Below are positions 50,326 to 57,494 of a stretch of 64,000 nucleotides of DNA, piece by piece. The translations under genes were made by a program, and so were the position numbers. This stretch comes from Longispora sp047121295 (GTDB lineage Bacteria; Actinomycetota; Actinomycetes; Mycobacteriales; Micromonosporaceae), in contig NZ_CP139447.1 of the NCBI RefSeq assembly GCF_047121295.1, positions 868,001 to 932,000 on the forward strand, written 5' to 3'. The first letter of the stretch is position 1; each line of letters starts with the position of its first letter. The notes beneath the pieces are model-generated. The model made no database searches, had not been told where the DNA came from, and was given only the letters and a program-made list of their open reading frames with translations.

Positions 50326-50754
50326 TCACGCGCCCAGGACCAGGCGCGCGAACCGGGCCGCCCGCTCGTGGTCGGCCAGGTCGGCGGGCGTGAACCCGTG
50401 CCTGCCCAGCAGCGGGCCGAGCGACTGCCGGCTGACCAGCGCCTCGCCCGTCCGGCTCAACCGCAGCCGGCCGCCGTCGCCCCGCGTGATCCGTGCCTGG
50501 CTGCGGGCGGGATAGGCCGCCAGACACCTCATGAGGTGTACGAGGTCCACCAGGTCCATCCAGTCCGGCCGCTCCTCGCCCTCGACCACCTTGACCCGGT
50601 GCCGCCCGGCGAGCACCCCGGGCTGGCGTCGCCACACGGCGAAGATGGCCATGGCCTCGCAGTTGCTCTGCACCGTGGCGAACTCCAGCACGACCTCGCG
50701 GTCGGCGGCGTCCCGAGGAATCAACGTCCGGATGACCTGCCAGTAGCGACCCAT
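50326..50754 (-). CDS. hypothetical protein divergent from the DUF5753 regulator
   Basis: A 142-residue soluble protein. No known family was recognised. The N-terminus MGRYWQVIRTL is followed by a mixed alpha/beta part and a C-terminal helical part (GFTPADLADHERAARFARL). ATG 50754 is used because the 12 extra codons upstream run into the palindromic operator region. It shares a promoter region with the XRE/DUF5753 gene, so the regulator may control it. Confidence 0.7.
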   Translation of the reverse strand: MGRYWQVIRTLIPRDAADREVVLEFATVQSNCEAMAIFAVWRRQPGVLAGRHRVKVVEGEERPDWMDLVDLVHLMRCLAAYPARSQARITRGDGGRLRLSRTGEALVSRQSLGPLLGRHGFTPADLADHERAARFARLVLGA

Positions 50755-50783
50755 GTCCCCACCGTGACACACGGCTGACTCAT

Positions 50784-50799
50784 CACACAATATTGTGTG
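50784..50799. promoter_or_regulatory. 16-bp perfect palindrome, probable operator
   Basis: CACACAATATTGTGTG is an exact 8+8 palindrome and is very A/T-rich for this genome. It lies in the 103-bp gap between the divergent genes starting at 50754 (-) and 50858 (+). Confidence 0.7.
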
Positions 50800-50822
50800 T
50801 CAAGATTCTTTCGTGTCGCCCC

Positions 50823-50857
50823 TTGAACGCTGTGTGATCGCGCGGCACGATGGAGTC
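50823..50857 (+). promoter_or_regulatory. promoter of the XRE/DUF5753 regulator
   Basis: TTGAAC (50823-50828) and CACGAT (50846-50851) are separated by 17 bp, and the ATG follows 6 nt after the -10. Confidence 0.6.
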
Positions 50858-51748
50858 ATGGCGAAACGGGACAAGGACAAGGACATCCCTTTGCGCGCCC
50901 GATGGCTCGGCGCGATCCTGAGTCAGCTCCGCGACGACGCCCGGCTCACCCTCGTGGAGGCCGGCGACTACCTCGGCAAGAATCCGGCGACGGTCAGCCG
51001 CTTCGAGTCGGGCGAGTATCCGATCCAGAGCAAGGATCTGCTCACCCTGCTCGACCTCTACCGGGTCACAGACCTCAAGCAGCGCTCCAACCTGCTGCAA
51101 CACTGCGAGGAGCTGGGCCAGCGCGGCTGGTGGGACGGCTACGCGGCCTACGTCGACCGGAAGTTCATCGACGCCATCTGGCTCGAACAACGCGCGAAGG
51201 CGATCCGCTCCGTCGACCTGCTCAACATCCCCGGTCTACTCCAGACCCAGCACTACATGGAGGCACTGATCACGGACGGGCCGGACAGCGCCGACAAGAT
51301 GAAGGTGCGCCGGACGGTGGAGCTTCGCCTCAGCCGCCAGCAGATCTTCGACAAGGCTTCCTCGCCGCGGCTCGACGTGGTGCTGCACGAGTCGGTGCTG
51401 TGCCACGTGGTCGGCGGACACGAGGTGATGCGGGAGCAACTGGATCACCTGGCCAGCCTGCCGAAGAGCCACCGAGTGCGGCTCCGGGTGCTCCCGATGG
51501 ACAGCTCGGCGCTCACCCGGGCGGGCTGCTTCGGCCCGTTCCGCTACTTCGAGCTGGTGGAGCCCTACCCGGACGTCGCGCAGGTGGAGACCATGACCGG
51601 CTCGCTCTACGTCGAAACGCCGGATGCCGATGTCTACGAGGCCCGCTACGATCAAGTTTGGCGCTCCTGTCTCTCCGAGACGGCCAGCGCGGACCTGATC
51701 GCGACGGTTGCTAGGGGCCTCACGGATGACGGAGATCGGACCGGTTGA
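50858..51748 (+). CDS. XRE HTH regulator with DUF5753 domain
   Basis: A 296-residue regulator of the large actinomycete WhiJ-like group. Residues 12-75 are the HTH (TLVEAGDYLGKNPATVSRFESG), about 105-285 the DUF5753 domain with its entry SVDLLNIPGLLQTQHYM. Members work with small DUF397 proteins and control development or secondary metabolism. ATG 50858 fits the promoter spacing; 21 codons further up cross the promoter. Two DUF397 genes follow, the first overlapping its 3' end by 23 nt. Confidence 0.93.
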   Translation: MAKRDKDKDIPLRARWLGAILSQLRDDARLTLVEAGDYLGKNPATVSRFESGEYPIQSKDLLTLLDLYRVTDLKQRSNLLQHCEELGQRGWWDGYAAYVDRKFIDAIWLEQRAKAIRSVDLLNIPGLLQTQHYMEALITDGPDSADKMKVRRTVELRLSRQQIFDKASSPRLDVVLHESVLCHVVGGHEVMREQLDHLASLPKSHRVRLRVLPMDSSALTRAGCFGPFRYFELVEPYPDVAQVETMTGSLYVETPDADVYEARYDQVWRSCLSETASADLIATVARGLTDDGDRTG

Positions 51749-51959
51749 CGCAGCTGGCGCGCTCGGCGCGCTCCCGTGGCGGATCAGCACCCGCAGTGAC
51801 GGCGGTGCCAGCGGCAGCTGCGTCGAGGTCGCCCCGCTCGGGGACGGCCGGGTCGCCGTGCGGCACAGTCACCACCCGGACGGCGCGGGAATCATCTACA
51901 CCGCCGCCGAGTGGGCCGCGTTCACGGCCGGCGTGAAGTCCGGCGAGTTCGACTTCTGA
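51726..51959 (+). CDS. DUF397 protein, first copy
   Basis: A 77-residue DUF397 protein with the core GSCVEVAPLGDGRVAVRHSH and the C-terminal EWAAFTAGVKSGEFDF. Its start overlaps the DUF5753 regulator gene, so it is translated with it. DUF397 proteins are thought to antagonise or assist their regulator. A near copy follows 5 nt downstream. Confidence 0.92.
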   Translation: MTEIGPVDAAGALGALPWRISTRSDGGASGSCVEVAPLGDGRVAVRHSHHPDGAGIIYTAAEWAAFTAGVKSGEFDF

Positions 51960-51964
51960 GCACG

Positions 51965-52198
51965 ATGACCGAGACCGGACCGGTTAGGGCCGCTGGCGAG
52001 TTGGGCGCGCTGGCCTGGCGCACGAGCACCCCCAGCGACGGCAGCGGCAACGGCAGCTGCGTCGAGGTCGCCCCGCTCGGGGACGGCCGGGTCGCCGTGC
52101 GGCACAGCCACCACAAGGACGGCGCCGCCATCGTCTACTCGGCTGACGAGTGGGCCGCGTTCATGGCCGGGGCGAAGTCGGGCGAGTTCGACTTCTGA
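51965..52198 (+). CDS. DUF397 protein, second copy
   Basis: A 77-residue protein very similar to the one at 51726-51959: same length, same VAPLGDGRVAVRHSH core and KSGEFDF end, with differences around residues 20-30. DNA identity is also high, so this is a recent tandem duplication. It is the last gene of the regulator set. Confidence 0.92.
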   Translation: MTETGPVRAAGELGALAWRTSTPSDGSGNGSCVEVAPLGDGRVAVRHSHHKDGAAIVYSADEWAAFMAGAKSGEFDF

Positions 52199-52246
52199 CG
52201 AGCCCCGGACGGCCGACGCTGCCGGGGGCGGCCCACTCGTAACCGT

Positions 52247-53212
52247 CTAATGGTTTCGGGTGTGCCAGGCGCGGAGCAGCGCCGTCTCCTCTTCCGGGGT
52301 GAGGCCGGCGGCCAGGGTCGGCTCGGTCTTCTGGCCGCGCCACCAGTCGAGCGTGGTGCGGGCCGTCTCGGCCGCGCTGCGCACGGTGAGGCCGGCGGCG
52401 ATGGCGGGGCTGGTGTCGCGGCTGAGCATGCCGGCGTACTCCCGCCACACCCACAGCGGCAGCGAGTGCGGCCCCGCCCAGGGCTCGACGCCCCGGTCGA
52501 GCAGGAAGTCGTGGTCCACCCAGGTGAGCTTGGCGTTGGCGCCGACGCCCTCGGCGATCTCGGTGAGCAGGTCCCCGAACGGGCGGGCCGGCCCGGTGCC
52601 GTCGAACGTGCCCGTCTGGCCCTCCAGGATCGACCGGACGAGCCAGCTCGACAGGTCGGCCACGTCCACATACTGCACGAGCCGCTCCGGCTCGCCCGGC
52701 ACCAGCACCTCGCCGCCCTTGGCGAGGCGCAGCGGCCAGTAGGAGAAGCGCGGGATCGCGTCGCCCGGCCCGACGATCAGGCCGGCCCGGCAGATCAGCG
52801 CCGGCACCCCGCTGCCGCGCACGGCCTCCTCGCAGGCGACCTTGTTCGGGCCGTAGCCCTCGTCGCCCGGGTCGTGCAGGGGCGTCTGGTGGGCGAGCTG
52901 TCCGGGAACCGACGGATCCGCGTACGCGGACACGCTCGAGATGTATGTCCAGTGCCCGACACGCCCGGCGAGCGCTTTCACCGCCTCCCGGACATGGTCA
53001 GGATTGCTGGACACGTCGACGACGGCGTCAAAAGTCCGGTCGGCCAACGGATCGAGCCCCACGGACCGGTCGAGCTGGACAAACGTCGTCCCGGCCGGCG
53101 CCGTCCCGCTCTTTCCACGGGAGGCGCAGGTCACATCGTGGCCGGCGGCGATGGCTTGACCGGCGATGGAGCGGCTCAGGAACACGCTCCCGCCGAGGAT
53201 CAGCATGCGCAT
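52247..53212 (-). CDS. NAD-dependent epimerase/dehydratase family protein
   Basis: A 321-residue extended SDR. The N-terminal Rossmann segment LILGGSVFLSRSIA has the GGxxFxSR form seen in atypical/RNA-binding-like SDRs, with YISSVSAYAD near residue 95 and YGPNK near 121 holding the active Tyr/Lys. Substrate is unknown; nucleotide sugar is possible. CATACT (complement of 53219-53224) lies 6 nt before the ATG. It is divergent from orn. Confidence 0.88.
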   Translation of the reverse strand: MRMLILGGSVFLSRSIAGQAIAAGHDVTCASRGKSGTAPAGTTFVQLDRSVGLDPLADRTFDAVVDVSSNPDHVREAVKALAGRVGHWTYISSVSAYADPSVPGQLAHQTPLHDPGDEGYGPNKVACEEAVRGSGVPALICRAGLIVGPGDAIPRFSYWPLRLAKGGEVLVPGEPERLVQYVDVADLSSWLVRSILEGQTGTFDGTGPARPFGDLLTEIAEGVGANAKLTWVDHDFLLDRGVEPWAGPHSLPLWVWREYAGMLSRDTSPAIAAGLTVRSAAETARTTLDWWRGQKTEPTLAAGLTPEEETALLRAWHTRNH

Positions 53213-53272
53213 CCGGCAAGTATGCCCCGTGGAGTGCCACGAGGTGGGCCTCGGACGCCTAGGCTATGCATC

Positions 53273-53887
53273 GTGAGCGAGCTTCTTGTCTGGATCGACT
53301 GTGAGATGACCGGCCTGGATCTTGGGCGTGACGCCCTGATCGAGGTGGCGGCCCTGGTGACCGACCCCGAGCTGAACGTGCTCGGAGACGGGGTCGACAT
53401 CGTCATCAAGGCCCCCGACGAACTGCTGAACGGCATGGTCGAGGTGGTCCGCAAGATGCACTCCAAGTCCGGCCTGACCAAGGAAGTGCGTAACGCCACG
53501 GTCACCGTGGGTCAGGCCGAAGAGATGATCATGGAGTACGTGACGCAGCACGTGCCCAACCCGCGCACTGCCCCGCTGTGCGGCAACTCCATCGCGACCG
53601 ACCGGGGCTTCATCGCGCGGGACATGCCGATCCTGGACGCGCACCTGCACTACCGGATGATCGACGTGTCCTCGATCAAGGAGCTGGCCCGGCGGTGGTA
53701 CCCCCGGACCTACTACGGGCAGCCCGCGAAGGGGCTGGCGCACCGGGCGCTCGCCGACATCAAGGAGAGCATCCGCGAGCTGGAGTACTACCGGCGGACG
53801 CTGTTCGTGCCCGGGCCCGGGCTGGATGTGGACGGGGCCAAGGCCGTGGCGGCGCAGGTGGTGGCGGAGATGCCGGTGGGGGAGTAA
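53273..53887 (+). CDS. orn: oligoribonuclease
   Basis: A 204-residue DEDDh exonuclease that degrades di- and short oligoribonucleotides, including pGpG from c-di-GMP. Motif I is WIDCEMTGLD, motif II is GNSIATDRGF and motif III is the HRALADIKESI helix with the catalytic His and Asp. GTG 53273 has TAGGCT (53260-53265) 7 nt upstream. The orn/tRNA-His neighbourhood is common in actinobacteria. Confidence 0.97.
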   Translation: MSELLVWIDCEMTGLDLGRDALIEVAALVTDPELNVLGDGVDIVIKAPDELLNGMVEVVRKMHSKSGLTKEVRNATVTVGQAEEMIMEYVTQHVPNPRTAPLCGNSIATDRGFIARDMPILDAHLHYRMIDVSSIKELARRWYPRTYYGQPAKGLAHRALADIKESIRELEYYRRTLFVPGPGLDVDGAKAVAAQVVAEMPVGE

Positions 53888-53974
53888 GGGTCTTCGGGTT
53901 TCGGGTGCCCCGGCGTGGGCTTTGGGGCGCCCTGCTGGCCGGCTCGGCCTGGCCCGGGATGGCGGGCAAATGCG

Positions 53975-54004
53975 GAAAGGCCCGATCCGGAGATCGGGCC
54001 TTTC
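53975..54004. terminator. bidirectional terminator between orn and tRNA-His
   Basis: GAAAGGCCCGATC (53975-53987) pairs perfectly with GATCGGGCCTTTC (53992-54004) with a 4-nt loop; it serves orn (+) and the convergent tRNA (-). Confidence 0.8.
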
Positions 54005-54014
54005 GCTCTATCAG

Positions 54015-54087
54015 GGTGACTGACGGGACTCGAACCCGCGACCCCCGGGACCACAACCCAGTGCTCTACCAGCTGAGCCACAGCCAC
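54015..54087 (-). tRNA. tRNA-His (GTG)
   Basis: The minus strand folds as a full cloverleaf: acceptor GTGGCTG/CAGTCAC, T arm with TTCGAGT, and anticodon loop TTGTGGT giving GUG, which reads His codons. Discriminator C73 and the extra G at the 5' end (complement of 54088) fit tRNA-His. Confidence 0.95.
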
Positions 54088-54230
54088 CATGCGCCCCATT
54101 GCCTGGGGCGACGACCCATCATAGCCGGATCCCCCCGGTGTCGCGCCAGCGGGTTCGGTCGTTCGGTCGGGGACCCCCGGATTGGCACGCCGACGGGGTT
54201 GCGTGTTAGTGTTCTCCCCGTTGCAAGCGA

Positions 54231-54303
54231 GCGCCGCTAGCTCAATTGGCAGAGCAGCTGGCTCTTAACCAGCGGGTTCGGGGTTCGAGTCCCTGGCGGC
54301 GCA
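54231..54303 (+). tRNA. tRNA-Lys (CTT)
   Basis: A 73-nt cloverleaf: acceptor GCGCCGC/GCGGCGC, anticodon stem GCTGG/CCAGC with loop CTCTTAA (anticodon CUU) and T loop TTCGAGT; A73, no encoded CCA. A 13-bp hairpin terminator follows. Confidence 0.95.
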
Positions 54304-54311
54304 CAGCAACG

Positions 54312-54339
54312 GTCAGGCCCCTCCTCGGAGGGGCCTGAC
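54312..54339 (+). terminator. terminator after tRNA-Lys
   Basis: GTCAGGCCCCTCC (54312-54324) pairs with GGAGGGGCCTGAC (54327-54339), 13 bp with a 2-nt loop. Confidence 0.8.
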
Positions 54340-54387
54340 GCATTTCGGGCACCTGCGTGGATCTGACCGCGCGAGCCGGCGGATGCC

Positions 54388-54416
54388 TTGCCCGCCCGCC
54401 CCGATGCCTCTACGCT
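54388..54416 (+). promoter_or_regulatory. promoter of the LPxTG protein gene
   Basis: TTGCCC (54388-54393) and TACGCT (54411-54416) are 17 bp apart, about 40 nt before the TTG start. Confidence 0.5.
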
Positions 54417-54455
54417 GTGGCCGCCCGCACCTTTGATCATCTCGGGGGACCCCTC

Positions 54456-55541
54456 TTGACCACACACCGATCTCGCCTCGGTGGCGCGCGCCTCCTTGCC
54501 GTGACCGCCGTGACCGCGGCCCTGGCCAGCGTGTCCGCGCCAGCCTGGGCGGCGTCCGTCCCGAACCTGTCCATCGTGTCACTCGGTGAAGCCGTGGTGT
54601 CATACAGTCAGCAGTCCTCAGCTCTGGAGCTGACGATGGGCCCGGTCACGCTCCGGAACACCGGGGCGGGTGCGGCGACCAAGGCTGTCGTGCGGTTCGA
54701 ACTCGACGCCCGGGTCTCCTCGGCGTACCAGTTCGCCGCCGACGCGGACCTCAACGATCCCCGGTGCAAGCACCCCGCCGTCCCGACCGGGTTGGGCTCC
54801 GAGTTCTACCTGGACTGCGAGTACCCGGTGGCCATCGCCGCCGGTGGGACCGCCTCGCTGACCGCCTCGCACCTGCTGGCCCTTCGCGGTGGGGCCGGCG
54901 ACGCCCTGCCGACCGTGAAGGTGACGGTGACCTCCTCCGGCGAGGACAGCGACACCAAGTCGGTCGTCCCGACCTGGAAGAAGCTGACGGCCGATCTGGC
55001 GGTCACCGTGGACGCCTCCCGGCTGCACGGGAACGTCGGCGACGTCGTGGACCTCCCCTGGACCGTGACCAACCTGGGGCCGGACGTCGCGACCGACGGG
55101 TTCGCGCTGATCCTCATCGCCCCGCCGGGCACCGAGTGGACGGGCGCCGCCGCGGCGACGTGCAACCCGCCGCGCGTGCCGAACACGGAGTACCGGTGCG
55201 CCTCCCACTCCAAGGTGGAGGTCGGCGCGGCGCACTCGGTGACGGAGACGTGGCAGCTGAAGATCGTGTCGTCGACCATCGGTTCCGGCACGGTGCAGGT
55301 CGCGATCAGTGGTAACCCGGCCGAGTATCGCCGGGTGAGTGACCTCAATCCGGCGAACGACATCGCCCGGATCGACCCGGTCCGCCCGGGTGCCACTCCG
55401 ACGTCCGGTGCGGCGCCGCTCCCGGTCACGGGGTCATCGACCACGGCCCTCGTCGCCGGCGGGGCCGCCGCAGTGCTCCTTGGCGTCGTCCTGACGCTGC
55501 TGATCCGTCGCCGGCGGGTCACCTTCACCGCCGCCGAGTAG
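54456..55541 (+). CDS. LPxTG cell-wall anchored surface protein
   Basis: A 361-residue exported protein. The signal peptide is cleaved near PAWAAS (about residue 34). Two DUF11/Ig-like beta domains follow (about 40-165 and 175-305), then a Pro/Thr linker, LPVTG at about 325, a hydrophobic segment and RRRR, the complete sortase signal. It should be attached to peptidoglycan by a sortase. Start TTG 54456 has GGGGGA upstream and a promoter at 54388-54416. A 14-bp terminator follows. Confidence 0.9.
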   Translation: MTTHRSRLGGARLLAVTAVTAALASVSAPAWAASVPNLSIVSLGEAVVSYSQQSSALELTMGPVTLRNTGAGAATKAVVRFELDARVSSAYQFAADADLNDPRCKHPAVPTGLGSEFYLDCEYPVAIAAGGTASLTASHLLALRGGAGDALPTVKVTVTSSGEDSDTKSVVPTWKKLTADLAVTVDASRLHGNVGDVVDLPWTVTNLGPDVATDGFALILIAPPGTEWTGAAAATCNPPRVPNTEYRCASHSKVEVGAAHSVTETWQLKIVSSTIGSGTVQVAISGNPAEYRRVSDLNPANDIARIDPVRPGATPTSGAAPLPVTGSSTTALVAGGAAAVLLGVVLTLLIRRRRVTFTAAE

Positions 55542-55556
55542 CCCTCTGACGGTGAG

Positions 55557-55588
55557 ACGGGTCGCCCTCCTCCGGGAGGGCGACCCGT
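55557..55588 (+). terminator. terminator after the LPxTG gene
   Basis: ACGGGTCGCCCTCC (55557-55570) pairs perfectly with 55575-55588 around a TCCG loop, followed by TT. Confidence 0.8.
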
Positions 55589-55630
55589 TTCGCGTCCCGG
55601 GGACCGAGGGCGGGCGGTTTCCGGTCCCGG

Positions 55631-56842
55631 TCAGGGCAGCGCCAGCGCGTACCCCTCGGAGCCGGTGCCCAGCCGGGCGTAGCGGAGCAGCTCCGGGACG
55701 ATCCCCGCGTTGCCCATCGCCCACCCGGTGCGCGGCGGCAGCTCGCTCGGGGTCTCGCGGTGCTCGTGGTTGGACCACCGGGCCCCGTCCCCGTCGACCG
55801 TGGCCCGCGCGGCGAGATCCGCGACGAGGACGTCGGCGAAGTCCGTCGGTTCGCCCCGCTCGGCCACCCGGTCACAGGCCAGGGCGAGGACGCCTGCCGT
55901 ACCGCAGCAGCGGCCGTTGTTGTCCCAGAAGCCGGGCCGCAGGCGCTGCGGCAGCCCCGACCGCGTGACCGTGTGCCAGCAGCGGTCGGCCAGCAGCGTC
56001 CAGCGCGGATCGCCCGTGGCCGTGGCGAGGGTGCCGAAGACCCGCGCGTCACCGGTCGGGCCGTGGCACCAGCCGTAGCTGTACCGGGGGATGAGCTCCG
56101 GACGGTACTGCGGATCGGAGTGCGGCACGAGGAACCCCTCCGGGCCGGCCTCGTCGCGGGCCACGACGTCCGCCGCGCCGGCCAGGGCCAGGTCGACGAG
56201 GTCGGGGCGGCCGGCGGCGTGCCCCACGGCGGCCAGCGCGTGCACGATGCCGAGGGTGCCGTGCGAGATGTGGTGCAGCCGGGAGTCCACGCCGGGACGG
56301 TGCTGCCACTGGCAGCCGTGCGTCGTCGGCTCCGCCGTGCGGACGTACGGCTCGACGGCGAGGACGGCCAGCTCGGTGTCGCCGCAGGCCAGCGCGCCCA
56401 CGGCGATCCCGGCGTTGCCGAACATGAGCTCGAACAGGTCGCTCCACCGGGTCCCGTCGAACCGGGCGCGCACGAGCCCCAGCGCGCGGTCGGCGGCGGA
56501 CGCCGAGGCCTCGTCGCCCAGCAGCCGGCCGACCCCGCGCAGCACCACGGCCGTGCCCGCCAGGCCGTTGTGCAGCGAACTGTCCTCGCACGTGTCGATG
56601 CCGGCCGCGAGGGACCGGGCGGCGCGCAGGGCGGCGTCCGCGTACCGGTCGTCGTCGAAGTGCCGCCAGCCCTCCAGCAGCGCCGGCACGACGCCGGCCG
56701 TGCCCTGGTAGAGCGAGTGGACGACCTCGTCGTCGGCCGGGGAGACAGTCCAGCCGAGGCCCGTCTCCGTCTCGCGCGCCTGCCCGAGCAGCCAGTCCAG
56801 GCCTTGCCGGCCAAGGAGTTCCGCGTGCGTCGCACCACCCAT
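55631..56842 (-). CDS. LanC-like cyclase, stand-alone
   Basis: A 403-residue alpha-toroid protein of the LanC-like family. It has repeated GxxG helices (HNGLAGTA, FGNAGIAVG, SHGTLGIVHA, MGNAGIVPE). The zinc ligands are Cys259 in GWCHG and Cys312-Cys313 in RCCG, so the usual Cys-His pair is replaced by Cys-Cys. LanC enzymes close lanthionine rings, but no dehydratase or clear precursor is seen nearby, so it may have another role, such as glutathione/mycothiol adduct chemistry as in LanCL proteins. ATG 56842 has CAGGCT (complement of 56849-56854) 6 nt upstream. Confidence 0.85.
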   Translation of the reverse strand: MGGATHAELLGRQGLDWLLGQARETETGLGWTVSPADDEVVHSLYQGTAGVVPALLEGWRHFDDDRYADAALRAARSLAAGIDTCEDSSLHNGLAGTAVVLRGVGRLLGDEASASAADRALGLVRARFDGTRWSDLFELMFGNAGIAVGALACGDTELAVLAVEPYVRTAEPTTHGCQWQHRPGVDSRLHHISHGTLGIVHALAAVGHAAGRPDLVDLALAGAADVVARDEAGPEGFLVPHSDPQYRPELIPRYSYGWCHGPTGDARVFGTLATATGDPRWTLLADRCWHTVTRSGLPQRLRPGFWDNNGRCCGTAGVLALACDRVAERGEPTDFADVLVADLAARATVDGDGARWSNHEHRETPSELPPRTGWAMGNAGIVPELLRYARLGTGSEGYALALP

Positions 56843-57057
56843 GGCACGAGCCTGCCACAGCGGACGGAGCGTTGTCCCGCCCGACCGGGGCCGGCGGTGT
56901 CCGGCCCGGCCCGGCTGAGTTTCCTGCTCGACATGCTCGACATCACCGACATCGTCAACCGCAGTCTCGGTGCTCAGATCGCAGGCCAGATTTGATCGCA
57001 GGGCCTGCAAGCTGGCGATATCGTCTGTTCCGTGATAATTTCCGCACGCTGTTAGGA

Positions 57058-57450
57058 GTGACCCTGGAATCGCAGTCTTGGCAGATCACTCGTGCGCTCC
57101 GGACAGACGCCGGAATGTTCGGAATTTGGCAGTCCGAGTACTTCGCGAATGTCACAGACCTCGACACCTGGCACGAAAAGCTGTCCACCGATGACCTGAT
57201 CTCCGCGCACATCGAGGCCGGGACCTTTGTTCCGATCAACATCGGCGCGGACGGGGCGTTTCAGTTCACGGTCAGAGGCGGCAGCGATGTCGCGGCACTG
57301 ACAGCGCGCGAGAACCGTTATCTGCTCGGGTCGTCGCAGCCCTATCTGCTGGTCGCGCACGGCCCCGCCGAGCTCGGCCCTCTCGAAGCGGTGGGTTCCC
57401 ACACCGGCGTCGTGTTCCGCGCGAGCGTCGAGTCGTTCGACCAGCCGTAG
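57058..57450 (+). CDS. hypothetical protein of unknown function
   Basis: A 130-residue soluble alpha/beta protein. I do not recognise a family. It begins with a helical segment (WQITRALRTDAG) followed by beta strands (FVPINIGADGAFQFTV). The gene has a somewhat lower G+C content and less biased third positions than its neighbours. GTG 57058 directly follows TTAGGA, and GATAAT at 57033-57038 may be its -10. The frame upstream to 56872 looks non-coding. It is divergent from the LanC-like gene. Confidence 0.65.
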   Translation: MTLESQSWQITRALRTDAGMFGIWQSEYFANVTDLDTWHEKLSTDDLISAHIEAGTFVPINIGADGAFQFTVRGGSDVAALTARENRYLLGSSQPYLLVAHGPAELGPLEAVGSHTGVVFRASVESFDQP

Positions 57451-57459
57451 GCGGAAGGT

Positions 57460-57488
57460 GGGCCCGCACCCGGTAACGGTGCGGGCCC
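57460..57488. terminator. bidirectional hairpin
   Basis: GGGCCCGCACC (57460-57470) pairs perfectly with GGTGCGGGCCC (57478-57488) between the convergent genes ending at 57450 and 57495. Confidence 0.75.
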
Positions 57489-57494
57489 GCCGGG

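Noticed and set aside
56843..57010. Lanthipeptide precursor in frame upstream of the LanC-like gene
   Set aside because: The minus-strand extension has an acidic stretch but only one Cys, no Ser/Thr/Cys-rich core and no start signal; codon bias is mixed.
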